Below are positions 8,811-18,255 of a stretch of 64,000 bases of DNA, piece after piece. This DNA is from Dactylosporangium roseum (GTDB taxonomy: Bacteria > Actinomycetota > Actinomycetes > Mycobacteriales > Micromonosporaceae): contig NZ_CP073721.1 in NCBI RefSeq assembly GCF_025264685.1, positions 358,501 to 422,500 of the forward strand, given 5' to 3'. The translations under genes were made by a program, and so were the position numbers. The notes below the pieces were generated by a model that was not told the DNA's origin, ran no database searches, and saw nothing but the letters and a program-made list of their open reading frames with translations. The number at the start of each line of letters is the position of its first letter. The first letter of the stretch is position 1.

Positions 8811-9076
8811 ATGCGGTATGGAGTGGTGTCGGGCGCGAGGCTCGATGACGAGCCGGTCGGGCCGCTGTTCTCCATCTGTGCCAAGGCGCACGTCATCGCG
8901 CGGACCGCGATCGCCGGCGTAAGCACGGTTCAGATCCTGCGGGACAGTCCGGGCGGGTGGCTCGAGGTGGCCGGTACACGGACTCGGGCCGCTATCCGGC
9001 GCCGAACCGGTTCGGGTTCGGCCTCTTCTTCGACCGCGACCCCGACCCAGCGAACTCGGCGGCGGGCCGTTCGTAG
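8811..9076 (+). pseudogene. Small frameshifted gene, function unknown
   Basis: From ATG 8811 one frame reads MRYGVVSGARLDDEPVG and LRDSPGGWLEVA. After about 8975 the coding character moves to another frame, RYTDSGRYPAPNRFGFGLFF, then DRDPDPANSAAGRS and a stop at 9076. Joined, this would be an 88-residue protein. Codon use in both parts looks coding, but I do not recognise the family. Frame decay or an assembly error near 8975 would explain it. Confidence 0.35.
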
Positions 9077-9144
9077 GGGACCGCCGGCGCAGACAGCGTC
9101 GCGGCGGCCCCGCTCGTAACCTTGACGACTACGGCACCTTGTTA

Positions 9145-10358
9145 CTGCATAGTTCCTCAAAGGCAGTACACGAACTTGCGGCGTAGTGTGCGGGTCGGTG
9201 GTGCCGGGCGTCCCCAGATCCAGGGCTTGGCGCGGGTGTTGAGCTGGGCGGTGGCCACGTCCACGGCGTGGGCGATCTCGTCGGTGTCGACAAAGGACTG
9301 TCCGGCGAACGCGGCCCGGCGCAGCAGCCGCCACCAGCCCTCCGCCATATTCAACCAGCAGGCCCGTTTCGGGATGAAGACCTGCTGAATCCGGGGGTGG
9401 CGGGCCAGCCACCGCTGTACCTTGCCGCTGCAGTGGCTGGACAGGTTGTCGGTGATCACCCGGATCTGCCCGCGCGGGTTGGCCCCGGCGATCTTTGCGA
9501 GGAGCTGGATCCAGCCGTCGCTGTTACGGGAGGGGGCGCAGCAGGTCACCTCGGTGCCGTCGCGGATGCGTAGCCCGCCGTAGACCCACAGCTTGTCCGG
9601 ACCGCGGGAGTATTCCAAGGGTGCTTTGATGCGGTGGCCGTCGGGTGACCAGCCCGGCGCCGGCGGGAACGTCCGCGGGATCACCGGCCCCAGTTCGTCG
9701 GCGCAGATCACCGTGGTCCGCGCCGGCGGGTGGGTGTAGAGCCCGACGACCGCCGCCCTTTTGAGACGAAGTCAGGATCCTCGCTGTGCGCCCAGGAGCG
9801 GGTGTGCCGCCAGCGGACCTTCTCCGCCAGCAGGATCCGCCGCACCTGGCTGCGGTGCACATCGATGCCTTCGGCCTGGGCGGCCTCGGTGAGGCTGTTC
9901 AGCGTCCACCGCGGCGGGCCGTGCTCATCCGCAGCGGCCAACTGCCCGGCGTCATCACGGACCGGCCGGCCCGCAGGATCCGAACGAGCCAACGCGATGA
10001 TGCGACCACGCTGCTGTTCGGTGATCCGGCGTTTGCGTCCCGCTCCGGGCAGGTCACCCAGCCCGTCGACACCTTCGGCGTTGAACCGGGCCAGCCGTTC
10101 CCGCACCGTCTGCATGTGGCAGCCGAGCTGGGCGGCGATCGCACTGGTACGGGCTCCGTCCCAACTGGCCGCGATCATCTTCGCCCGCATGATCCAGTCC
10201 GCTGGGGCGTGCCGCGACCCCGCCAACTTCCGGATCTTCCGCTCCTCCTCCGCATCCGCGGGAGGACGCGCGTACAGCAACTTCGGCATGACAGATCGCC
10301 TCCCCACCAGCATCCCACCAGCAGGGCCGATCTACACCCCCAAAGAGGAACTATGCAC
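9145..10358 (-). mobile_element. IS630-family insertion sequence, 1214 bp
   Basis: Inverted ends CTGCATAGTTCCTC at 9145-9158 and its near-perfect complement at 10345-10358 (13 of 14 match) enclose a two-frame transposase. Both ends are flanked by TA (9143-9144 and 10359-10360), the target duplication expected of IS630 elements. The element is structurally complete and may be active. Confidence 0.9.
9157..10289 (-). CDS. IS630-family transposase, expressed by -1 frameshifting
   Basis: The first frame (ATG 10289, with GGAGG upstream, to 9708) encodes the helix-turn-helix DNA-binding half (TSAIAAQLGCHMQTVRERLA, then LNSLTEAAQAEGIDVHRSQV). The second (to 9157) encodes the DDE catalytic half with CADELGPV (first Asp), VITDNLSSH (second Asp) and NMAEGWWR (Glu). 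The frames meet at TCAAAAGGGC around 9755, an A4-G3 slippery run. A -1 slip there continues FVSK into RAAVVGLYTH and joins the two halves, the known expression mode of many IS630 elements. It catalyses cut-and-paste transposition into TA sites. Confidence 0.88.
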
Positions 10359-10463
10359 TAGGTGCGATGCGGCATGCGGCGTGAGGCTCGACACCGTCAC
10401 TACTCTCCGTCGGGCATCTGTAACCTACCTAGAATTCTTCTAGATAGGCTACATGCACTCGAG

Positions 10464-11621
10464 CTACTCGATCCTACTGAGTGCCACCAAGAGGATGTCG
10501 TCGTTCCGGCTTTTCGCGTACTTCCGGAGCTCAAGCGGATCGGGCGTGGTGACTTCTAGCTGTGCGGCGAGGTCGGCCAGCCTACCGGCGAGCTCCCCGA
10601 TGCCGGGCAGAGATCCGGCTCGCACCATGGCGCCGGCCCGTTCGAGAACGGCGCGCCGTCGCATCGCTGGGTCGTCGCACCAGAGCTGAAGGAACGTCTG
10701 CCGTCGGACCTCAAACGAGCCCAGCTTGGACCAGGCGAATCTGGAGGGAAACACCGATGCCGGCAACACCGCCCGCCACATACCATTCGCTGTGACCTGC
10801 GGAGTCACGTCGGCGAATCCGACCCCGTCGAGCCACGTCCGCCACACCTCGCGGGGGTCGACAGGTAGCTCGCCGGCCAGGATGTCACGCAGGTAAGGCG
10901 CGAGCACGCGGGCCAGATACTCGTCGGGACCATCGATGGCCTTGACGAACACGAGGACCGTTGACTCGCACTCCATCACGTACGCCGGCAGCCACTGCTT
11001 GTGCACCTCACGCGGTTTCGCGGCGGTGAGGCCGGCCGGCAGGTTGAAGTCCTCCCGGTCCGCCCGGCGGGCAAGCTCGTCAACGGCCTGGCTCCGGAAC
11101 GGGGCCGGTCCGTTGATCAGATGGAAGATGGTGCCGTCGGCTAGCTTCAACTCGTCCGCGTCGAGCCATACCGTCCCGGAGTAGTGGCTGCGCGGCAGCG
11201 GTTTGCCGGTGAAGCCGTCGAAGTACAACCATTGCCGGTCTTCCTTGAGCACATACCGGAGGCCTTCTGTGACCGAGCGGGCGCCCAATGAGGTCAGGGA
11301 TAGGGCGTCCCCGGACCGCTGCACGTGACCGATCGTGGCGAGGTACCGCACGCCCCGCTCGACCAGGGCGGGCTCCATACCGAAGAAATCCGCCAGAGTC
11401 GATACGTTGCGTAGCTCCGCCTCGCTGATGGCTCGCGAGAGGTAGCGATCGAACACCTCGTACGGCTGGGCTTCGGTGACTGTGGCCTCGATCTCGACCG
11501 CCCATACCGGCAGAAGCAGTGCGAGCAGCCGAATCGGCCGGGCAGCGGGGTCGGTGGCGACCCGCTCGACGATACGGGTTGCCGGCCAATGGGCAGCCGC
11601 TTTGCGGGTCTGCGCCGTCAT
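10464..11621 (-). CDS. Unknown 385-residue protein, third gene of the nuclease-pseudokinase/helicase operon
   Basis: I do not recognise this family. An N-terminal part (RIVERVATDPAARPIRLLAL, PVWAVEIEATVTEAQPYEVF) is followed by a likely winged helix (ELRNVSTLADFFGMEPALVE, LATIGHVQRSGDALSLTSLG). A beta-rich middle (WLYFDGFTGKPLPRSHYSGT, GTIFHLINGPAPFRSQ) and a helical C-terminal region complete it. No catalytic motif or membrane segment stands out. Its ATG overlaps the helicase stop codon in ATGA (11618-11621), so the two are translationally coupled and very likely one system. Position and winged helix suggest a DNA- or RNA-contacting adaptor. The gene itself is intact, but the insertion in the upstream helicase may be polar on it. 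Confidence 0.7.
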   Translation of the reverse strand: MTAQTRKAAAHWPATRIVERVATDPAARPIRLLALLLPVWAVEIEATVTEAQPYEVFDRYLSRAISEAELRNVSTLADFFGMEPALVERGVRYLATIGHVQRSGDALSLTSLGARSVTEGLRYVLKEDRQWLYFDGFTGKPLPRSHYSGTVWLDADELKLADGTIFHLINGPAPFRSQAVDELARRADREDFNLPAGLTAAKPREVHKQWLPAYVMECESTVLVFVKAIDGPDEYLARVLAPYLRDILAGELPVDPREVWRTWLDGVGFADVTPQVTANGMWRAVLPASVFPSRFAWSKLGSFEVRRQTFLQLWCDDPAMRRRAVLERAGAMVRAGSLPGIGELAGRLADLAAQLEVTTPDPLELRKYAKSRNDDILLVALSRIE

Positions 11622-13438
11622 GCCGGCCGCTCGCAGGCCAATCGATCGCGCAGGTCGCGGGAAGCAACGATGTCGCCGTGGCGCTGCGAGTAGTGGTACA
11701 GCTCACCGGCCAGGTGTCGGAAGCCGGGATCGTCGGCGCGGACCAACGTGCTGAAGTCACCGACGAGCACAAGCTGCTCCCGAGCGCGAGTTATGGCGAC
11801 GTTCAGGCGCCGTAACTCGCGCAGGAAGCCGACCCGGCCGCCGGCGTTGCTGCGGGTGAAGCTGTAGACGACGATGTCGTACTCCTTGCCCTGGAATGCG
11901 TCGACGGTGCCCACACGGTCGCGGACGGCGGTGTCGCCGAGCATCCCCCGCAGCCGCTGATCGAGCAGTTGTACCTGCGCGCGGTACGGCGCGATGACCG
12001 CCCACTGCCGGTCGTGCCGGGCGTACCACTGCACCAGGTCCAGTACCAGTTGGGCCTCCGCGAGGTTGTCGCACCCGGCGGCCTGCCACGTCTCGGTTCT
12101 GGCCCGCGTGCGCTCGGCCCGTTCCCTTGGCGGAATGTCGGAGGTATCGATGAGAGCGAGCGGGCTGCGGAACACCGGCGACGGCGGCCCAGGCTCGGTC
12201 GCGGTTGCCAGCTTGCCGCCGTAGAACTGGGCCGATGCGAAGTCGGCGACGACGGCCGGCATGCGGCGCTGCCGGCGCAGGACCACCTGGCTGGTCGACG
12301 GCGCCTGCGCGATGAGCCGTTCGAACGCGCTGCGGGCGAGCAGGTCGGTCAGGAGTCCAGGCTCAACGCTGGACTCCGTTGGCCCGCGGCGTGCCAGCCA
12401 CTGGCGTACGTCGTCGTCGACGAACGGAGGGAGCTGTTTGTGGTCGCCGACCAGGATCGCCCGGCGGGCGCGGACCAGCGGCACGAGTGTCGTGGTCAAT
12501 GGAATCTGCCCGGCCTCGTCCACGATGGCCAGGTCGAAGTCGAGATCGCTGAGCCGGTTCTTCCGGATTCCGGCGCCGATGCAGGTCGTGCCGATGACGT
12601 CGGCGTACTGGATCAGTTCGTCGTGCAACTGGTCGCTGTGCTTGGCAAGCTGTTGCTGCCAGTCGTCGAGCAGGCGGGCGCGTTGCTGGAGTACGGGATG
12701 CCACTGCCCGCACCAATCGACGAACTCGCCCATCGCGTTGGCGTCATCGGGGATGGGCCGTACCGCGAGGATGCCGGCGAGCAGCCGTGCGTATTCTTGC
12801 GCGGCCCACCGGGTGGCCTTTTGCGTCCGGCCGATTGCGGCTTCGGCGGCGGCCACCTGCGCTTCGGTTCTACGGATTGCCGGATCGGTGTCAAGGGCCC
12901 GTCGCAACTCGGCGTTCCACGTTTGCAGGTCTTGTTCTGCGCGCACGAACGCGGCGTGCGTTTGAGCGCCGAGCGGGGTTGCCTCGGCCAGCCGTTCCCG
13001 GCAGCGGTTGGCCCGCCAACGGTGAATGAACCGAAGCGGTCCGCCGCGCTGTTCAAGGTCGCGCAGGCGGAAGCCCAGGTTCCGGATCCGTTCCGCGGCC
13101 GCTTCCGCGTCGCGCTTGGCCGCCTCCCGCGCTCGCTCAGCCGCCTCGATCGGCGGCCGAAGCCGGGACTCGACCACGGCCAGGGCCCGACGGTGCGCGT
13201 CGGCGGCCAATGCCGCCGCCGCACGGGCCTGGTTGAGCTCGTCGAGGGCTCTGCGCATCTGGCCGAGCCAGCCCTCGGCCGGGGACGGCGCGGCCGACCA
13301 GGGAGCGAGGCGCTGCGCCGTGGACTGCGTCCGGGACAGTACCTGATCCTGCAGGGCCGCGGCCGTCGCCGACAGGGTCTTGTGGGCAACTGCGCTGGAG
13401 AACCCCACGTTCCACAGTTGAGCGGCAGTTCTAGGCAC
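11618..13438 (-). pseudogene. UPF1-like SF1 helicase, C-terminal fragment (gene split by an IS1634-family element)
   Basis: The fragment of about 606 residues starts with a long coiled-coil rich in Ala, Arg and Glu (about residues 20-230). It then carries the later SF1 motifs: FDLAIVDEAGQ (motif II), ILVGDHKQLPPF (III), VVLRRQRRMP (IV), GTVDAFQGKEYDIVVYS (V) and RRLNVAITRAREQLVLVGD (VI). Motif I lies in the other fragment, across the insertion. This helicase type (COG1112, UPF1/DNA2-like) unwinds RNA or DNA and recurs in bacterial defence operons. The reading frame is closed by TGA just upstream of 13458, so sequence near the insertion is also altered and precise excision would not obviously restore the gene. 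It overlaps the next gene by 4 bases. Confidence 0.85.
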
Positions 13439-13493
13439 GGGCGGCGGTGAAGCTGCAGGTCACCGGCTTGGCTGAGTGCCGGAATGGCTGAAT

Positions 13494-15313
13494 CGCCTAG
13501 TGACACGCCATCAGCGACCTCATGCCGTCTAGCTGGCGCTTTGGCCGATCTCATAGCCACGTGTAAGGTCCTCGGCCGTGTATGTGCGGACCTCGACACG
13601 GAAGACCAGCGACGGTCGCAGCGTGCGCTACCTGCAGTTGGCGCACAACGAGTGGGATCCCGCGGTGCAGCGGTCGCGCACGAAGGTGCTGTACTCCTTC
13701 GGCAGGGAAGACGACCTCGACCGCGCCGGCATCCAGCGCCTGGTCGCAGCGCTGTCGCGGCTGCTGGACCCGGCGGCGGCCGCGTCGGCGACCGCGCCGG
13801 GCGGGCTGGAGTTCACCGAGGCCCGTCCCCTCGGCGGCGTGCATGTGCTCGACGCGCTGTGGCGACGGCTGGGCATCGACGCGGCGCTGCGCGCTCGACT
13901 GAGCGGCCGCCGACTGGGCGAGCGGGCCGAACGGATCCTGTTCGCGCTGGTCGCCAACCGCGCCCTGGCCCCGTCCAGCAAGCTGGCCGCCACCTCGTGG
14001 ATCGCCCACGACGTGCACATCGACGGGCTCGACACGGTCGTCGACGAGGCCTGCTACCGGGCGATGGACTGGCTGCTTGAGGTCGAGCCAGCCCTGGCCG
14101 AGGAGGTCTTCCACGCCACCGCGCACCTGCTCAACCTCGAGGTGGACCTGCTGTTCTTCGATACCACCTCCACCTACTTCGAGACCGACGAGGCCGACGA
14201 CCCGGTTGGCCGCGACGAGCACGGCCACCGCGTCGGTGACGACGCCGAGCCGGTCAGCGAGGCCGGGTTCCGCAGCTTCGGCAAGTCCAAGGACCACCGC
14301 GACGACCTGCCCCAGGTGATCGTGGGCATGGCCGTGACCCGCGACGGGATCCCGGTGCGCTGCTGGTGCTGGCCGGGCAACACCGCAGACTCCGCCCTGA
14401 TCCGCCAGGTCAAGGCGGACATGCGCGCGTGGAGCCTGGCCCGGGTGGTGTGGGTCGCCGACCGCGGGTTCGCCTCCGCGGCCAACCGCCGCTTCCTGCA
14501 GCAGGGCGGTGGGCACTACATCCTTGGCGAGAAACTGCGTGGCGGCACCCCGGCCGCCGACGCCGCCCTGTCCCGGCAGGGCCGCTACCAGACCGTCCGG
14601 GACAACCTGCAGGTCAAGGAGGTGCGCCTCGCCCCCGACCTGGCCGATGACCGGTTCGTCGTCTGCTACAACCCGGCCGAGGCCGAACGCGACGCCGCTA
14701 CCCGGGCCCGGCATGTCGCCGCGTTGACCGAGCTGATCGACGGCACCGACACCCTGCCCCGCAGCCGACGCGACGAGCTCGCTGGGGTGATCTCCACCAA
14801 GCCGCATCTGAAGCGCTACCTGCGCCGCACCCCCGGCGGACTGCTGCGCGTCGACGCCGCTGCCATCAAGACCGAGGCGAACCTCGACGGCAAGTACCTG
14901 CTGCGCACCTCCGACCCCACACTGTCCACTGAGGACATCGCGCTGGGCTACAAGCAGTTGCTCGAGGTCGAACGTGGCTGGCGCACTATGAAGCAGGTCA
15001 TCGACCTGCGGCCGGTCTACCACCGCAAAGAAGACCGTATCCGCGCCCACGTGATCCTGTGCTGGCTGGCCCTGCTGCACATCCGCATCATCGAGACCAC
15101 CACCGGCCGGACCTGGCCCACCGTCCGCGACGAGCTGCAACGCCTCCAGGCGATCACCTACACCGGACCCGCCGGCACCTTCCGACAGACCACCACGCTG
15201 ACCAAGACCCAACGTGACCTCCTCACCGCGCTCGACATCGAGGCGCCCAAGAAAATCCTGGACCTAGCCACACGCGGCTGACCAGCACGAACACCACCGC
15301 CTAGTGACACGCC
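13494..15313 (+). mobile_element. IS1634-family insertion element flanked by a 16-bp direct repeat
   Basis: The transposase gene is bracketed by identical copies of CGCCTAGTGACACGCC at 13494-13509 and 15298-15313. The repeats are direct, so they may be an unusually long target duplication (variable long duplications are known for IS1634 itself). Alternatively they may include element ends, since GTGACAC and GTGTCAC are near-complementary. I see no clear longer terminal inverted repeat, so the exact ends are uncertain. The element interrupts the helicase gene between motif I and motif II, in the orientation opposite to that gene. Confidence 0.75.
13578..15281 (+). CDS. IS1634-family (DDE) transposase
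   Basis: This 567-residue transposase is intact. The N-terminus (MYVRTSTRKTSDGRSVRYLQ) and YSFGREDDLDRAGIQRLV are typical of the IS1634/IS4-like group. Catalytic residues sit in LLFFDTTSTYF (first Asp), VVWVADRGFA (second Asp) and LLEVERGWRTMKQVI (Glu with the Y/W...R...K spacing of IS4 relatives). It starts at GTG 13578. Its GC and codon use match the neighbourhood, so it is probably from a related actinomycete. It catalyses transposition of the surrounding element. Confidence 0.9.
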   Translation: MYVRTSTRKTSDGRSVRYLQLAHNEWDPAVQRSRTKVLYSFGREDDLDRAGIQRLVAALSRLLDPAAAASATAPGGLEFTEARPLGGVHVLDALWRRLGIDAALRARLSGRRLGERAERILFALVANRALAPSSKLAATSWIAHDVHIDGLDTVVDEACYRAMDWLLEVEPALAEEVFHATAHLLNLEVDLLFFDTTSTYFETDEADDPVGRDEHGHRVGDDAEPVSEAGFRSFGKSKDHRDDLPQVIVGMAVTRDGIPVRCWCWPGNTADSALIRQVKADMRAWSLARVVWVADRGFASAANRRFLQQGGGHYILGEKLRGGTPAADAALSRQGRYQTVRDNLQVKEVRLAPDLADDRFVVCYNPAEAERDAATRARHVAALTELIDGTDTLPRSRRDELAGVISTKPHLKRYLRRTPGGLLRVDAAAIKTEANLDGKYLLRTSDPTLSTEDIALGYKQLLEVERGWRTMKQVIDLRPVYHRKEDRIRAHVILCWLALLHIRIIETTTGRTWPTVRDELQRLQAITYTGPAGTFRQTTTLTKTQRDLLTALDIEAPKKILDLATRG

Positions 15314-16587
15314 CCGTCACTGGGCCAAGCAGTGTTTCCCCAGTTCAACGCCTGTTTTCGCGGACTAGGACTGCTACTCATCTGTGGAACCCGGGAGAAC
15401 CGCGCTTCGTTACCGACCCGGATTCCGGTGAGCGCCGTGGGCAGGCGCTCAATCACGTTGTCTACCGCGGTGTTGGTCTGGGACGCGATGAGGACCCGCT
15501 CGCCTCGCGCCGCTGCGGCCGAGGCGATCTGCACGATCGTCCGGGTTTTTCCGGTACCGGGTGGACCGAGCACAAGCAGCAGGTCGGGTACCAGCAACGC
15601 CCGATGGAACGCCGTGAGTTGATCGCCGTCCAGCGGCTCGGCGGGGTTCGACGCCGGTCCACGGCTTTCGTCGTACAGCGTGAAGTCGAGGTCGACGAGT
15701 AGCGGTAACAGCCGGGAATTGAGTGCCGTGCCGGCTCGGAGTTTGGCGATGGCGTCCTGCTGGATGCGCGGGATGAGGTCACCGCCGCTGACCACCAACT
15801 CGCCCTGTTCGGGGATGCGTCGGCGGTCCACCGGCGTGTCGAACTCGACGATCAATCGCTCGCCATCCGCGTTTCTGACCTTGCCGCGCAAGTCGGGTGC
15901 CTGTCGCAGCTCCACCAGGTCGCCCTCCCCCACCTCACCCGGCCTGGACAGCAGGAATGTGTAGATGCCCGCCGTCGTGCGCCGGGCCTCGCTCGACGCT
16001 CGTACCCCGTAGAAGGCCAGAGCGGGGCGGCCGGCGTTCTTCGCCGACGTGATCTGGCGGGCGCCCTCGGCGACCACATCGAGCGCGTCGCAGAACGCCT
16101 CGTACCGCGGGTCGCGCTGCTCCGTCGAGGACGCACGTCGTGCTTCCCGCTGGAGGCGATGCCATGCCTCGCGGATCTGCGCGTCCGGTGCAACGCAGCC
16201 GGGCGGCACGGCAGAGAGGTCCGCACCGTACAGCCATCGTGGCGGTGCGACCCGCAGCGCGCTGCGCGCCAGGCGCCCGTGGTTGCGCAGGTGCATCGGC
16301 TCGATGTACTCGATGAGAAATACGTCACCGCGCCGCGAAGACCGTACACCAACGCAGCTTCGGTTGGCGTAACACCGGATCCAGCCGCCACCGCCTTGAC
16401 GCTCATCGACACTGACCGCCACTCCGCCTCGGTGCGTCAGCTCGTTCAGCTCCGCCACAAGGGCTGGGACGTCCGGCAGGAACGGATACCGCTGGCGTTC
16501 CCGTGCGTGCTTTTCCGGAAATGCCCGGCCCGGAACAAGCGCGATCGGTGCCGGCGAGCTGAGCGTGAACGGCTCGCCGATCAGCAT
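15301..16587 (-). pseudogene. UPF1-like SF1 helicase, N-terminal fragment with Walker A
   Basis: This is the first part of the helicase gene that continues at 13438. It has an N-terminal accessory region (LVAELNELTHRGGVAVSVDE, YGADLSAVPPGCVAPDAQIR), a beta-barrel-like insert (GDLVELRQAPDLRGKVRNAD) and the ATP-binding motif LLVLGPPGTGKTRTIVQIA with motif Ia ASQTNTAVDNVIERLP. It ends soon after IRVGNEARFS in a short aberrant tail and stops inside the direct repeat. Start ATG 16587 overlaps the upstream stop in ATGCTGA, implying translational coupling; an in-frame start at 16623 is less likely. As it stands the fragment has motif I without motif II and cannot be an active helicase. Confidence 0.85.
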
Positions 16588-18218
16588 GCCAATGCTCCGC
16601 CCGAACGCAGCACGGCGGTGCATTTGTCGATCAGATCTAGAAGCGTCAGCCGGTCGCCCGGTTCCGGCAAAAGAGCAGCCATCAATGCTCTGTCGATTGC
16701 TGGGGAAAGTTCTGGTCGCAGGATGCTCGGCGGCGGAGGGTTGGGACCGGGAAGCTGTCCGACCGCCAGGTGATAGATGATCGCGGCCAGTTGGTACACG
16801 TCCGTGGCAGCCGCGGGCGCACGTCGCGCCGGGCGTTCCTGCTCGGGCGCGCGGTAGAACGGCGTCCCCTCGCCCATGACCGGCGGTACTGCGGCGAGTC
16901 CGGCGTCGAGCAGGCTCAGCTTATGGCCGGCTAAGAACAGCGCCTCCGGGCGCAGCGCCCGGTGCGCCAGGCCGTTGCTATGGAAGTCGGCGAGCGCGCG
17001 GCCGAGGCTGGGTAGCGCTCGCAACAGCCCGTCCAGCGCTGTGGCCGAATAGGGCGGTGGTCCGAAAGCCGCCGGTAGCGACCGTCCCTGAGGAATGGCA
17101 GTGACGTAGCCGATCTGTCGGTCGCTACCCCATCGATCGATCAACTCCGGCAGGTTTCGCAATTGAGTGTGCAGGTCAGCTTCCCGAATCACCTGTTGCC
17201 GCCGCTGATCGGCGGACCGGTCGGGGCGGACAACATCAAGCCGCACGACCCGTACATCCCGCTGCCGCGGCACGAGCTGGCGGCCGTTCGACCGCTGCTC
17301 GCGGTATGAGCGGTCCGGCGGCCGATGGACCTCGACCGGGTCGTGGATGAGGACGCTATAGCCGTCGAGTTGCAGCTCGAGTCCGCCGTACCACTCATCG
17401 GTGTCCCGAAGCGGCGCCGTTCGGGGCCGGATTGCTCGCAACGGTATGGTGGGAGCGGCCGGACGTGCGGGCCGGCGCACGCACTCGTCGTGGGTACGCA
17501 GGACCAGGTCACGCAGGTCCGCGATGCGCACGGTCTGGTCGGCCTGCCGCGGCCGCTGCCGCTCGTTGACCGCGCGCATTGAGCCCGTCAGCCGCGCGAT
17601 CCGCTGCTCGGGGCGGTCCGGCTGCTCGCTCGCCGCGGCGCCGATCCGATCGACCAGAACTTGGTAGCAGTCCTCCGCATATCGGGGATCCCGGTCGAGT
17701 AGGGATAGCGCGCCCATCATGTCACGGACGCCGACTGCGGTGATCTCGGTACGTCGTGGAAGCGGTGGGTCGGGCATGGCGAGCACCGTTTGGAATCGAG
17801 CCACCTCATCGGGCTGTACTCCGGCTGGAAGATAGTCGCGGAGGCGGTTCGTCAGTTTGTCCGAGGCGTCGGGCGTCAGGCCCGCGTTCGAGGCGAAGGT
17901 GCAACGGCATTGCTCCGTCATGGCCCGCCAGACCATGTGCAGATCCAAGATGACGTGCCGGAGTTGGCTCATCTGCCAGTCGCCTTGCCCCGGGTCCCGG
18001 TGCTTTATCGATACCAACTCCGGTTGTTCATCGGCCAGAATGGCGATGTAGTCCGTCGACCACTCCACAATGATCTCGGTAACGCCGCCGTAGACCAGGT
18101 TGGCGATGCAGCGGAGGGCGACGCACTCATCCTGGTAGCGGAACCGCCCTCGGGTAGGCCGTGCCGTGTTGCGGGCGTCGTAGAACAGGTCGCCAGGATC
18201 GGAGAACACGGCCGCCAT
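16581..18218 (-). CDS. DUF4297/Cap4-like nuclease fused to a degenerate protein kinase
   Basis: About 545 residues. The N-terminal part resembles the DUF4297 restriction-like nuclease domain of CBASS Cap4: GRFRYQDECVALRCIANL, then VEWSTDY (Glu and Asp of the E-x3-D motif) and LVSIKHRDPG (catalytic-type Lys), all within residues 25-80 counting from GTG 18227. The C-terminal 260 residues have a protein-kinase fold: LHTQL region, YVTAIPQGRSL, LADFHSNGLAHRALRPEALF, LSLLDAG (DFG position), FYRAPEQ (APE) and TDVYQLAAIIYHL. The catalytic-loop Asp is Ala (HRA for HRD) and the usual VAIK Lys is not evident, so this looks like a pseudokinase acting as sensor or regulator. It heads a coupled operon with the helicase and a 385-residue protein. 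ATG 18218 is preferred, GTG 18227 possible. An antiphage role is inferred. Confidence 0.78.
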   Translation of the reverse strand: MAAVFSDPGDLFYDARNTARPTRGRFRYQDECVALRCIANLVYGGVTEIIVEWSTDYIAILADEQPELVSIKHRDPGQGDWQMSQLRHVILDLHMVWRAMTEQCRCTFASNAGLTPDASDKLTNRLRDYLPAGVQPDEVARFQTVLAMPDPPLPRRTEITAVGVRDMMGALSLLDRDPRYAEDCYQVLVDRIGAAASEQPDRPEQRIARLTGSMRAVNERQRPRQADQTVRIADLRDLVLRTHDECVRRPARPAAPTIPLRAIRPRTAPLRDTDEWYGGLELQLDGYSVLIHDPVEVHRPPDRSYREQRSNGRQLVPRQRDVRVVRLDVVRPDRSADQRRQQVIREADLHTQLRNLPELIDRWGSDRQIGYVTAIPQGRSLPAAFGPPPYSATALDGLLRALPSLGRALADFHSNGLAHRALRPEALFLAGHKLSLLDAGLAAVPPVMGEGTPFYRAPEQERPARRAPAAATDVYQLAAIIYHLAVGQLPGPNPPPPSILRPELSPAIDRALMAALLPEPGDRLTLLDLIDKCTAVLRSGGALAC

Positions 18219-18219
18219 G

Positions 18220-18255
18220 CCCGACACTTTAAGTCAACGCAATGGAGTTTATCAA
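18220..18255 (-). promoter_or_regulatory. Candidate promoter of the nuclease-pseudokinase operon
   Basis: On the minus strand TTGATA (18255-18250) and TTAAAG (18232-18227) are spaced by 17 bases. Transcription would begin close to ATG 18218, so the message may be nearly leaderless, consistent with the lack of a Shine-Dalgarno sequence. This AT-rich stretch contrasts with its surroundings. Confidence 0.4.

Noticed and set aside
11969..13450. Long plus-strand open frame opposite the helicase C-terminal part
   Set aside because: It is a high-GC antisense shadow; the minus strand carries clear helicase motifs in the same interval.
13551..15212. Long minus-strand open frame opposite the IS1634-family transposase
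   Set aside because: The plus strand encodes a full DDE transposase; the antisense frame has no recognisable motif and shadow-type composition.
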